DNA from: Terriglobia bacterium
Lineage (GTDB): Bacteria; Acidobacteriota; Terriglobia; Bryobacterales; Bryobacteraceae
NCBI GenBank assembly: GCA_025358575.1
Contig: JANYJA010000041.1
Location: 1 to 40,601 of the forward strand
Reading direction: 5' to 3'
Length of the DNA stretch: 40,601 nt
The notes below the pieces were generated by a model that was not told where the DNA came from, did not search any database, and worked only from the letters and a program-made list of their open reading frames with translations. The position numbers and the translations under genes are program-made. Of the stretch, positions 24,069 through 31,630 are shown one piece after another (the stretch's first letter is position 1; each line of letters opens with the position of its first letter).

Positions 24069-24521
24069 TCAGAATGACAGCGTCTTCCCTACGTCGACAG
24101 AATGCTTCCGCGCCTCACCCGACCCAAGCTCCAGCACATATTGCGCGGGGAAATGCCCCCCATAAGAGGGGCAGTCACGCGGCTGAGCCTGACACGGCGG
24201 CGTGTTAGCGGAAATTTCGACCACCCGATGCGCCGCGTTCATCCAAATTATGTCGAGCGCGATGCGGCAGTTGTGCATCCAATAAGCGTTGGTGCCCGGC
24301 GCGCCGTGGATGAAGAGCATGCCCTTGTCGGAAGCCAGCGAATCGCGAAACATCATGCCACGCGCCATCTCTTCGCCGGTCACCTTCACTTCCGCTTGGA
24401 TCACTGCGCCATCGGGAAGCGTGACGGGCCGAGTCGAAACGAGTTGGTAGCTATCCTCCTTCGGAGCGCAGCGGGTGCACAGTAGGGCAACGAAAACGAC
24501 GAAGGGGCCGAAAAGACGCAT
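24069..24521 (-). CDS. DUF192 exported (lipo)protein
   Basis: A 150-residue protein with signal [19 protein letters not shown] and a DUF192 domain marked by [19 protein letters not shown], then [15 protein letters not shown] and a C-terminal VLELGSGEA. The Cys around residue 18 could be a lipobox (LCTRC, not ideal). DUF192 proteins are periplasmic with no proven function; the conserved Met/His/Cys cluster hints at metal binding. It is the first gene of the larB-kinase run and diverges from mqnP, whose promoter overlaps its upstream region. Confidence 0.85.
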   Translation of the reverse strand: MRLFGPFVVFVALLCTRCAPKEDSYQLVSTRPVTLPDGAVIQAEVKVTGEEMARGMMFRDSLASDKGMLFIHGAPGTNAYWMHNCRIALDIIWMNAAHRVVEISANTPPCQAQPRDCPSYGGHFPAQYVLELGSGEARKHSVDVGKTLSF

Positions 24522-24525
24522 GCAG

Positions 24526-24531
24526 TAAAAT
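24526..24531 (+). promoter_or_regulatory. -10 box of mqnP
   Basis: TAAAAT, which overlaps an ATG at 24530. A transcript starting about seven bases downstream would not contain that ATG, so the next in-frame ATG, at 24554, is the more likely start. No good -35 is seen. Confidence 0.4.
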
Positions 24532-24553
24532 GGTAACTGCTTTCCCCGCCGGT

Positions 24554-25438
24554 ATGTTCTGGAAACGACTACGCCTCACGCTCGACATGATCAAGTTCGA
24601 GCACTCAATCTTCGCGCTGCCGTTCGCGCTGACGGGCGCGCTATTGGCATTCCGTCAAAGCGGATTTACGGGCGTCGCGTTCGGACGAGTCGTCCTCTGG
24701 ATTATTGTGGCGATGGTCGGGGCGCGCTCGGCGGCCATGGCGTTCAATCGCCTGGTGGATGCCGAGATCGACGCTCGCAACCCGCGCACGCAGAGCCGTC
24801 ACATCCCAGCGCGGCTTCTGTCGAGAGGTTTCGGATGGGGCTTTGTGGCGTTCGCATCGCTGGCGTTTCTGCTCGCCGCGCGCGCACTGAACCCGCTTTG
24901 CTTCTATCTCGCGCCGCTGGCCCTCGGTATCGTGTTTCTTTACTCGTTCACCAAGCGATTCACTTCGCTCTCGCACCTGGTTCTCGGATTCTCACTGGGC
25001 ATCGCGCCCGCTGCCGCATGGATTGCCGTGCGAGGCTCGCTTGACCCGCGCATCCTGCTGCTCACTGCCGCGGTCATGTTCTGGACCGCTGGATTCGACG
25101 TGATCTATGCCTGCCAGGACTACGAGTTCGATTCGCGCGAAAGCCTGTTCAGTATCCCCCGCCGCTTGGGACTCGCCCGTGCGCTGATTGTGGCGCGGCT
25201 TCTCCACATCGCCATGATTCTCTGTTTGGTGGCGCTGGTCTTCGTGCTGCATTTGCATATGCTCAGTTTTGTCGGAATTCTCGCCGTGGCGATGCTGTTG
25301 ATCTACGAGCACCGCCTGGTGAAACCGGATGATTTCTCGCGCGTAAATGCGGCGTTCTTCACCATGAATGGATGGGTCAGCGTGTTATTCTTTGTGTTCT
25401 GGGCGGCTGATATCCTCCTGCTGCGAACTCGCGCATAA
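24554..25438 (+). CDS. mqnP: UbiA-family prenyltransferase, probable menaquinone-pathway MqnP
   Basis: A 294-residue integral membrane prenyltransferase with about 8 or 9 TM helices. The two Asp-rich catalytic motifs are visible: [15 protein letters not shown] in the first loop and [15 protein letters not shown] in the second; [18 protein letters not shown] is the family N-terminus. It attaches a polyprenyl chain to an aromatic acid. Its neighbour mqnE, nine bases downstream, makes a futalosine-pathway step, so 1,4-dihydroxy-6-naphthoate is the likely acceptor. Start: the upstream ATG at 24530 overlaps a -10 box, so I use 24554. The ubiA name is an alternative, but the neighbour favours mqnP. 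Confidence 0.88.
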   Translation: MFWKRLRLTLDMIKFEHSIFALPFALTGALLAFRQSGFTGVAFGRVVLWIIVAMVGARSAAMAFNRLVDAEIDARNPRTQSRHIPARLLSRGFGWGFVAFASLAFLLAARALNPLCFYLAPLALGIVFLYSFTKRFTSLSHLVLGFSLGIAPAAAWIAVRGSLDPRILLLTAAVMFWTAGFDVIYACQDYEFDSRESLFSIPRRLGLARALIVARLLHIAMILCLVALVFVLHLHMLSFVGILAVAMLLIYEHRLVKPDDFSRVNAAFFTMNGWVSVLFFVFWAADILLLRTRA

Positions 25439-25446
25439 AAAGCTCT

Positions 25447-26565
25447 ATGGAAGTATTTATTGAAGACCCCCGGCTGCGTCCGATTCGCGAAAAGGTGGAA
25501 GCCGGCCAGCGCCTGTCGCATGACGATGGCGTCGCGCTTTATCGGAGTTCTGATATCCTCGCGATCGGCTATCTCGCCAATATTGTGCGCGAGCGGTTGC
25601 ACGGCGACATTACCTATTTCAACGTCAATCGCCACATCAACCCGACCGATGTCTGTGTCGCGAGCTGCCGGCTCTGCGCGTTCGGAAAGCAGAAGCGCGA
25701 TCCGAATTCGTACACTATGTCGCTGGAACAGGTCTGGGAGACGGCGGGTATCGGCTATAGCGAAGCGGTCACCGAGTTCCACATCGTGGGCGGCTTGCAT
25801 CCCGAACTGAGTCTGGATTGGTTTTGCCAGATGCTGCGGGGGTTGAAGGAGCGCTTTCCGCAGGTGCACTTGAAGGCTTTCACCATGGTCGAGATCGGCT
25901 ACCTCGCCAAACGCGCGCACATTTCGATTCGCCAGACGCTGGAACAACTGCGCGATGCCGGAATGGATTCGCTTCCCGGCGGTGGCGCTGAAATTTTCCG
26001 CGACAGCGTGCGCCGCGTGATCTGCGATCACAAGCTCACCGGCGATGAGTGGCTGGAGACCGCGCGCACCGCGCATGAGCTCGGCCTGCATTCGAACTGC
26101 ACCATGCTTTATGGGCATATCGAGAATGACGACGACCGCGTGGATCATCTGGAGCATCTCCGCGCATTGCAAGACGATACAGCGGGATTCCAAACCTTCA
26201 TCCCGCTGGCATTTCATCCCGACAACACGGCACTACATCACATCGACAAGACCACCGGATTTCTGGATCTGAAGAATATCTCGGTCGCGCGCTTGATGCT
26301 GGACAACATCCCGCACATCAAGGCGTATTGGATCATGATGACGCCCAAGATCGCGCAGATCGCTTTGCGCTTCGGTGCCGACGACATCGACGGTACCGTG
26401 ACCGAAGAGAAGATTTATCACGACGCCGGTGCCACCACCAGTCAGAATATGCGGCGCGGCGATTTGCTGCAATTGATTCGCAAAGCGGGCCGCGAACCTT
26501 TGGAACGCGACACTCTGTACCGCCCCGTGACTCGCTCGGAAACCGCGTTCACCGTTTTAGTCTAA
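25447..26565 (+). CDS. mqnE: Aminofutalosine synthase (MqnE), radical SAM
   Basis: A 372-residue radical SAM enzyme that joins chorismate-derived 3-[(1-carboxyvinyl)oxy]benzoate to SAM, giving aminofutalosine in the futalosine route to menaquinone. The 4Fe-4S binding motif is CX3CX2C: Cys70, Cys74 and Cys77 in CVASCRLCAFGK. The segments FNVNRHINPTDVC, EFHIVGGLHP, FTMVEI and MDSLPGGGAEIF are typical of MqnE/MqnC. It follows mqnP by eight bases and shares a convergent overlap of four bases with the stop of the gene at 26562. Menaquinone fits anaerobic or microaerobic respiration. mqnA, mqnB, mqnC and mqnD are not in the window. Confidence 0.95.
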   Translation: MEVFIEDPRLRPIREKVEAGQRLSHDDGVALYRSSDILAIGYLANIVRERLHGDITYFNVNRHINPTDVCVASCRLCAFGKQKRDPNSYTMSLEQVWETAGIGYSEAVTEFHIVGGLHPELSLDWFCQMLRGLKERFPQVHLKAFTMVEIGYLAKRAHISIRQTLEQLRDAGMDSLPGGGAEIFRDSVRRVICDHKLTGDEWLETARTAHELGLHSNCTMLYGHIENDDDRVDHLEHLRALQDDTAGFQTFIPLAFHPDNTALHHIDKTTGFLDLKNISVARLMLDNIPHIKAYWIMMTPKIAQIALRFGADDIDGTVTEEKIYHDAGATTSQNMRRGDLLQLIRKAGREPLERDTLYRPVTRSETAFTVLV

Positions 26566-27347
26566 GGCACTGCCAGCGGGGCGGCGGCTTCGGCTCCGAG
26601 TCCCGCGTAGGTCTCTTTTACCTTTACGACCTTGCTGCCGCTGAAGGTCACGAACACGATTCGTCCTGGCGGCTTGCCATAAATCCAGTCTTCGAGTTCG
26701 TCCCCGTCCTTGGTCTCGCGCTGCTTGTGTTCGGGGCGGCCCATTGCCAGCACCACTTGATCCTTATCCATGCCGGTTTCGGCACGCTTCTCGGCGATGG
26801 CTTTCTTAACTTCGGGTGCCAGCGTCTCGGAATAAAGCTGCGTGGCGGAATGCTTTTCAAAATCGAAGATAGGCGCCAGCATCTTCTTCACGTCGGTCGA
26901 CGTCATTGAAGGCAGCGGCTGGTGGAATTCGAGCTCGATATTCGTTCCGGTGCTGGCGGTGCCAGTGCCATTGGAGATAGGGCCGGTGCGGTTCCCCATA
27001 CCGACTTCCACGTGATCGTACCAATGGCGGCCGTTCTTCACTCCTCCGTTAATTTCAAACAAAATCGCATCGTCCTCTATGGTTACTTTGGTGAGCTGGA
27101 CCAGATCTCCGACGCGGGCCGCGGGACCGAACGTGCGCGCAATCTCGGTCCACTTCTTGGAATCGTATTGCCCAGTGGATTCAAATTCGAGCGGTTTTTT
27201 GGAGCGCGGCAAAAGACCCTTCACCGTGGCGTATTCAGATGACAATCCTCGTACCAGTTCGACGCGTTCTTCAGGTGTTAGCTTGTCGGCAGCTCGGGCC
27301 AACGAAAATGAACCCACAAGAGCGAGGGCAACACAGCACCAGTTCAT
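26562..27347 (-). CDS. Exported protein with a BamE/SmpA-like C-terminal motif
   Basis: A 261-residue exported protein with signal MNWCCVALALVGSFSLARA. Residues about 85-175 form a mixed domain containing LVQLTKVTIEDDAILFEINGG. The C-terminal region has MDKDQVVLAMGRPEHKQRE and DWIYGKPPGRIVFVTF, resembling the SmpA/OmlA (BamE) motif for two helices and a sheet. Longer frames to 27926 are antisense/out-of-frame to the CPBP gene, so the start is ATG 27347, with GAGGA seven bases upstream. Its start overlaps the CPBP stop (ATGA), so they are co-translated. A role in outer-membrane biogenesis is plausible but unproven. Confidence 0.8.
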   Translation of the reverse strand: MNWCCVALALVGSFSLARAADKLTPEERVELVRGLSSEYATVKGLLPRSKKPLEFESTGQYDSKKWTEIARTFGPAARVGDLVQLTKVTIEDDAILFEINGGVKNGRHWYDHVEVGMGNRTGPISNGTGTASTGTNIELEFHQPLPSMTSTDVKKMLAPIFDFEKHSATQLYSETLAPEVKKAIAEKRAETGMDKDQVVLAMGRPEHKQRETKDGDELEDWIYGKPPGRIVFVTFSGSKVVKVKETYAGLGAEAAAPLAVP

Positions 27348-28189
27348 AGTTGTTCCTCGGGAGCCTCGAGCAGATAGGCGTGCTGCGGACGGAAGGGAAA
27401 TCGCCACAGGAATAATCCCAGAAGCAATAATATTGCGCTGGTCAAAATGCTTGCCTCCGGACCGTAGGCGCCGCCACTCCAAAGGCTTCCGACCTTCCAC
27501 GTCATCTCGTAACCCGTCACCTTCATTGTAAGCCCGCTCAGGTTGACGCCGAACAGCGGCAACGCGAGATTCCATCCGAAATGGAGCCCGCACGGCAGCC
27601 ACAAATCGCGGCTCCGCAAAAAGGCATAGCCGAATAGAATGCCGAATCCAGCTGTGTTGACCAATCCGAGATTCGAGACATTGGGATTGTAATAGTGCCC
27701 GGCGGCAAACAAGACGCCGACGGGAAGAATGGTGGCGAAGGGGCCGAAGTTCCGCAAGAGGATCTGGAACGCGTACCCGTGGAAGAGCAGTTCTTCGCCC
27801 GCGGCTCCGCACATTAAGAGAACGGGAACAAACAGTAGGGTGCGCCAGTTTGCGCCGGAGCCTTTCGTGGCGGTGAAGCTGGCGGCGCGAAAGAGCAGCG
27901 GGCCCGTCAGCACCAACGCGGCGCACGCCAAGCCAGCCGCGGTGCCGACCAATACGTGCCGGCGCGCTTCGCGATTCCAGTTCAACCCCGCGTCCGTGAG
28001 CCCACGGCTTTCATAGATGCGCATGCACAGGCTGTTAGCGACGGCGGCTGCGATCAGCGCAGTGAGAAGAATGCCCACAAAATCGCGGCCTAGCCAAAGC
28101 AATAGCGGCCCTAAAAGCGATGCCGTAAGGAAATAGAAGAGCAGGAAAAGGCCGACTTGCAGAGCGATGCGAAGCGGGTCACGGGCCAT
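27344..28189 (-). CDS. CPBP-family intramembrane metalloprotease-like protein
   Basis: A 281-residue polytopic membrane protein of the CAAX protease/bacteriocin-processing (Abi/Rce1) family. All three motifs are visible: GEELLFHGY (EExxxR-like, here with His in place of Arg), FAAGHYYNP (FxxxH) and HFGWN (HxxxN). The family includes proteases and proteins thought to protect or modify peptides in the membrane; the missing Arg leaves protease activity uncertain. It overlaps the BamE-like exported protein by four bases (ATGA), so the pair may act together. The GHMP kinase stop lies six bases upstream, so it may belong to that transcript. Confidence 0.88.
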   Translation of the reverse strand: MARDPLRIALQVGLFLLFYFLTASLLGPLLLWLGRDFVGILLTALIAAAVANSLCMRIYESRGLTDAGLNWNREARRHVLVGTAAGLACAALVLTGPLLFRAASFTATKGSGANWRTLLFVPVLLMCGAAGEELLFHGYAFQILLRNFGPFATILPVGVLFAAGHYYNPNVSNLGLVNTAGFGILFGYAFLRSRDLWLPCGLHFGWNLALPLFGVNLSGLTMKVTGYEMTWKVGSLWSGGAYGPEASILTSAILLLLGLFLWRFPFRPQHAYLLEAPEEQL

Positions 28190-28195
28190 CGCGGG

Positions 28196-29194
28196 TCAGG
28201 CTACCTTAACGCCCTTTGTAGCTACGCGCGTCGGCAGAACCGTGGCGCCTTCTTCCTCAATAACGGCCGCAACCCGATCGCGCGCATCCGGCTCAACGAG
28301 GAAGAACACACAGCCGCCGCCCCCCGCTCCGCAGACCTTTGCGCCCGTCGATCCCGCGCGGCGCGTGGATGCGATTAAGCGGTCAATGAGAGGCGTAGAG
28401 ATTCCGGGTGCGTTCTTCTTGCGGTGGTTCCACTCCTCGCGAAGCAGGCGGGCCGTTTCCAGCCAATCGGCATTTTCAAGAGCCGTTCGCATGGCATTGG
28501 CAATGGCGGCGATGCGATCGAAGTTACGGTAAACGGCTCGGTCGTTGTCGATGTGAGCCTTCATCACTTCCCAATTGTTGATGCCGGAATTGCGCGGCTC
28601 GCCTGTGTAGGCCAGAACAAATCGCGAGTTTAACTCTTCCGGATCGAGCGCGACAGCCTTGCGCTGAATGCCGGCTTCATTCAATTCGATGGCCGAGATG
28701 CCGCCATACATTGCCGGATAATAATCCTGACATCCCGTCGGCACGCGAATGATCTGAGCTTCCACGTTCTGTGAGATTTCGCGAATCTTCTCGATGGAGT
28801 ACCCGGACCGCGTAAGCCGATTCAGCGCGGACGCGATGGTGATAATCAGGGACGACGATCCCGAGATACCGGCGCCCGCGGGCGCTTCGGAGTCGGTCGA
28901 AAGATCGATTCCCCGATCCGGCGCGAAGAATTTGACAACGTGCGCCAGCAGCGCGAGCCGGTATTTTTTGGCCGCGCGCAATTCATCGAGCGATGCGAAG
29001 GTTTCCGCTCGCGCGAGATCGCGGGAGCGCAAAACGATGGCACTGTCGCTGCGCGTCTCCAAGACACAACTGGTGTAGCGATTCACCGCGAAATTCACCG
29101 TAACGGCGTTGGTGTGAAAGAGATAAAGGGGCCAGATGTCGAGCGTGCCGCCAGCCAGATCGACGCGGCAGGGAGCCTTCGCGGTTATCCTCAT
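28196..29194 (-). CDS. GHMP-family kinase (HddA/galactokinase-like)
   Basis: A 332-residue small-molecule kinase. The start is RITAKAPCRVDLAGGTLDI, the usual GHMP motif 1 region. The ATP-binding motif 2 is AGAGISGSSSLIITIASAL, and the C-terminal motif 3 is GAKVCGAGGGGCVFFLVEP. HddA-type D-glycero-D-manno-heptose-7-phosphate kinases, fucokinase and galactokinase-like enzymes share this layout, so the product is probably a sugar-1-phosphate. The frame extends further upstream, but it is out of the family and overlaps the divergent gene; I start at ATG 29194. The divergent acyl-carrier-like gene and the glycosyltransferase suggest glycan or glycolipid work. The substrate is not determinable here. 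Confidence 0.85.
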   Translation of the reverse strand: MRITAKAPCRVDLAGGTLDIWPLYLFHTNAVTVNFAVNRYTSCVLETRSDSAIVLRSRDLARAETFASLDELRAAKKYRLALLAHVVKFFAPDRGIDLSTDSEAPAGAGISGSSSLIITIASALNRLTRSGYSIEKIREISQNVEAQIIRVPTGCQDYYPAMYGGISAIELNEAGIQRKAVALDPEELNSRFVLAYTGEPRNSGINNWEVMKAHIDNDRAVYRNFDRIAAIANAMRTALENADWLETARLLREEWNHRKKNAPGISTPLIDRLIASTRRAGSTGAKVCGAGGGGCVFFLVEPDARDRVAAVIEEEGATVLPTRVATKGVKVA

Positions 29195-29205
29195 GAAGTC
29201 ACGAG

Positions 29206-29212
29206 TAACATA
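29206..29212. promoter_or_regulatory. Possible shared bidirectional -10 region
   Basis: TAACATA reads as TAACAT (29206-29211) on the plus strand, 11 bases before ATG 29223, and as TATGTT on the minus strand (29207-29212), 12 bases before the GHMP kinase ATG, with a TGn extension (TGCTATGTT). Both hexamers overlap, so RNA polymerase could not use both at once. Confidence 0.35.
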
Positions 29213-29222
29213 GCATGAAGCC

Positions 29223-29474
29223 ATGCCTGGGCAGCCCACCATGACGAAAGAACAATTCCTGGAAGAATTTTCCAATTGCCTGGGAGGCGAACCCGGGGAG
29301 ATTGCAGAGGGAACGCAATTGGCATCGCTCGATGCATGGGACCCGGTTGCCTATTTGGCGACGATGGTGATGATCGATGCCAAACTTGGCGTCGCAATCA
29401 CCTTCGAGACTCTGGCGGCCGCAACAACGGTGAACGATATTATGACCGCCGCGGGATCGACGATTCAGGCATAA
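29223..29474 (+). CDS. Acyl-carrier-protein-like protein lacking the phosphopantetheine Ser
   Basis: An 83-residue acidic helical protein of the acyl carrier protein fold (77 residues from the alternative ATG at 29241). KEQFLEEFSNCLGG is helix 1, IAEGTQLASL the loop, AYLATMVMIDAKLGV helix 2 and ITFETLAAATTVNDIMTAAG the last part. In relatives the second helix begins W-D-S-L/M/V, with Ser carrying 4'-phosphopantetheine; here it reads AWDPVAY, with codon CCG at 29343-29345, so the Ser is Pro. The protein cannot be charged in the usual way. Either a non-carrier scaffold or a TCG-to-CCG mutated gene would explain it. It faces away from the GHMP kinase and ends next to the glycosyltransferase stop. 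Confidence 0.75.
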   Translation: MPGQPTMTKEQFLEEFSNCLGGEPGEIAEGTQLASLDAWDPVAYLATMVMIDAKLGVAITFETLAAATTVNDIMTAAGSTIQA

Positions 29475-30368
29475 TCAAATCCAGCCCGGTTTCCCAAAAC
29501 GCCCCGCAAGCCCGTCCCTCCAGGCCTGAAACACTGTTTTGACATTGCGCCAGGAACGCTCTTTTGGCCGTTGCGCAATCTCGCGCAATAACCCAGCCAT
29601 ATAAAACAAAGTGTTCATCAAAAAGAGCTTCCGGCTGATCGGAAGACCCGCATTTACGAAATGCTCGTAATGGAGGAAGCGATTCCGCAACGGGAAATAG
29701 TAATAAAACCTGCTCTGAGGGTTGCCCGTCGGGTATTCTTTCGCCATCCCTGGGAAGTCCACGTAGATGACACGCGCGCAAAAGGAGGCCAGGAACCCGT
29801 AAATGCTATCGTCCCCCGCGATGAAGTATCGAGCGTCGGGAAGGCCGACCTTCTCGATCACGATGCGCCTGATAAACGCGCCTTCGAAGTTTGCGTAGCT
29901 GACGCTGGTCCATGGTTTCCCGTTCGCGAATGAAAGCTCGCGCTTCATGGTTATCGGCACGCAAGCATTGAGGTCCCACACGGCCTCCCAAATCAGCGAT
30001 TTGCCATTCTCGATCTTCCTTGCCTGAATCAAATCGCCAATATCCCCGTAGGAAAGCAGCCTCTCCAGCGTCTCTGGATGGGCCCGGATGTCGTCGTCCA
30101 TCACCCAGATCCAGTCGTACTGTTGCTCGGAGGCCCACTTCATCCCGGCATGGAAACCACCGGCTCCCCCGGAATTTTTTGGCAGCGCGAGCACGTGTAA
30201 TTGTGGAAACTCTGCCGCTAGCAGATCTAAAGTTCCGTCCGTGCTGAGGTTATCCACAATGATGATGTGATCGGCGGGGCGCGTCTGGACCAGCAGACTT
30301 TGCAAGCAGGCACGCAACAGATTTTTTCGATTATAAGTGACAACAACGGCACAAACGCGTTCGTTCAT
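29475..30368 (-). CDS. Family 2 glycosyltransferase (GlfT/rhamnosyl-type)
   Basis: A 297-residue GT-A glycosyltransferase. The N-terminus VCAVVVTYNRKNLLRACLQS and VDNLSTDGT bind the nucleotide-sugar; NSGGAGGFHAGMKWA is the segment typical of the galactofuranosyltransferase/rhamnosyltransferase branch, and the metal motif is MDDDIRAHP. No TM segment is sure, but the C-terminal FLMNTLFYMAGLLR is amphipathic. ATG 30368 overlaps the ATP-grasp stop (ATGA), so I use it rather than an upstream ATG at 30392, which lies inside the ATP-grasp frame. It is the last gene of the MFS-ATP-grasp-GT run and probably adds a sugar to a lipid or polysaccharide. Confidence 0.9.
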   Translation of the reverse strand: MNERVCAVVVTYNRKNLLRACLQSLLVQTRPADHIIIVDNLSTDGTLDLLAAEFPQLHVLALPKNSGGAGGFHAGMKWASEQQYDWIWVMDDDIRAHPETLERLLSYGDIGDLIQARKIENGKSLIWEAVWDLNACVPITMKRELSFANGKPWTSVSYANFEGAFIRRIVIEKVGLPDARYFIAGDDSIYGFLASFCARVIYVDFPGMAKEYPTGNPQSRFYYYFPLRNRFLHYEHFVNAGLPISRKLFLMNTLFYMAGLLREIAQRPKERSWRNVKTVFQAWRDGLAGRFGKPGWI

Positions 30369-31627
30369 CGGAGCCCACGCAGATGCCGCCAAATAGACCC
30401 AGCGAGGTATCGCGCACTTACCGCGAGTGTGGTGAATGTGAGCTGGCGGTCATTCCAATCCAAGTCGAAATAGGCCCTGCGCCTGCGGTATGGCGCGATG
30501 AAATCTTTCCAGGGGATAGTTCCATTCCACACGTAAGGAAGCGTCTCTGCGGCTTCTATCTTCAACGCGATGTGATAAAAATCGAAGTGGGAAGGGGCCA
30601 CGGGCACTACGGGATAACCGATCGCGTCAAGGTAGTGCAGCCATCCAGTTTCAATGCCCATGTAACTGGCGGCGTCGCCCGTTCCGCTGAATCGCGGGTT
30701 AATTTCGATCAGCCTCGGCTCGCCGTCACGCTCATCCAGCTTGAACTCGAACTCGCAAATCCCACGATAGCTCAATTCTTGCAGGAAGCTGCGGCAGAGC
30801 TTGGTTAGCCGGTCGTCTTCAATGGGCTGGACCACCGGCGGCATGCCAGTGAACGCGGGATGCGAACGAAACTCCTTCACTAAGCAATCTCCCAGCAGCC
30901 TGCCGCCTTGGCCAAAGGCAGATATGTATACGCGCTTTTGATTTCCCAGGCCTTCGATTACCTCCTGAGCTACGGCTTGAGGTCGGTGCGGCGCGAGTTG
31001 ATCGTAGAGATTCTCAAGTTCCTCCGCTGTCTCCGCAATCACGATCTTGCGTCCGTAAGCGGGGTTCCCGGCTGGCAGCGAATCCCACTCGCGCGGACTG
31101 CGCGGTTTGAGCAGACAAGGAAAACGCGCCCCCGCAAGAAAGCGATCCAGATCGGTGCGCGTCTGGATGTAAGCAAGCCGCGGGCATGGATAGCCATACT
31201 TAGCGCACAGCGCGTACTGCGTCTCCTTGGAGCACAGCTCCGCTTGGAGTTGAGCCGCTTCGGGCGAGTTCAGATAGTGTGCAGCCAGCTCAGGCGCATA
31301 GCGCCCGAGGGCCATTATGAACACGTCGGCAGCCGGAATAAACACCGGCTTTTGGCCCAGCTCGTTGGAAAGCCTCTGCATGAACTCGAGCCACATCGGG
31401 CCGTCGGAATCGGGATTGGGACACTGATGGGTTTTGCCGTAAGCCGAGCGGAACCCCTGATGGGTCAGGTCATGATCCACGGCTACCGTGCGCACTCCCC
31501 GCCGCAGAAGATCCCGCATCAGATTCAGCCCGGTCTGAAAAGCGCCGCCCACCACAACCGGGGGCCAGGCAGGCTCCGCGCGCAACGGGTTGCCGCCCTC
31601 ATTCGGGGTAACGAATTGGGTCGCCAT
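30365..31627 (-). CDS. ATP-grasp ligase
   Basis: A 420-residue ATP-grasp enzyme of the carbamoyl-phosphate synthase/D-Ala ligase fold. An N-terminal Rossmann-like part (PPVVVGGAFQTGLNLMRDL, GVRTVAVDHD) is followed by the ATP-grasp core with FPCLLKPRSPREWDS, VAQEVIEGLGNQKRVY, GICEFEFKLDERDG and PRLIEINPRFSGTGD, the last being the metal-binding end motif (EINPR). Such proteins form amide or ester bonds between carboxylates and amines or alcohols. Co-translation with a GT2 and an MFS transporter is reminiscent of peptidyl- or amino-sugar capsule pathways, but the substrate is unknown. Confidence 0.9.
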   Translation of the reverse strand: MATQFVTPNEGGNPLRAEPAWPPVVVGGAFQTGLNLMRDLLRRGVRTVAVDHDLTHQGFRSAYGKTHQCPNPDSDGPMWLEFMQRLSNELGQKPVFIPAADVFIMALGRYAPELAAHYLNSPEAAQLQAELCSKETQYALCAKYGYPCPRLAYIQTRTDLDRFLAGARFPCLLKPRSPREWDSLPAGNPAYGRKIVIAETAEELENLYDQLAPHRPQAVAQEVIEGLGNQKRVYISAFGQGGRLLGDCLVKEFRSHPAFTGMPPVVQPIEDDRLTKLCRSFLQELSYRGICEFEFKLDERDGEPRLIEINPRFSGTGDAASYMGIETGWLHYLDAIGYPVVPVAPSHFDFYHIALKIEAAETLPYVWNGTIPWKDFIAPYRRRRAYFDLDWNDRQLTFTTLAVSARYLAGSIWRHLRGLR

Positions 31628-31630
31628 CGG

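Noticed and set aside
27348-27926. Extension of the exported BamE-like protein
   Set aside because: It lies out of frame inside the CPBP gene; the signal peptide starts at ATG 27347 with a good Shine-Dalgarno.
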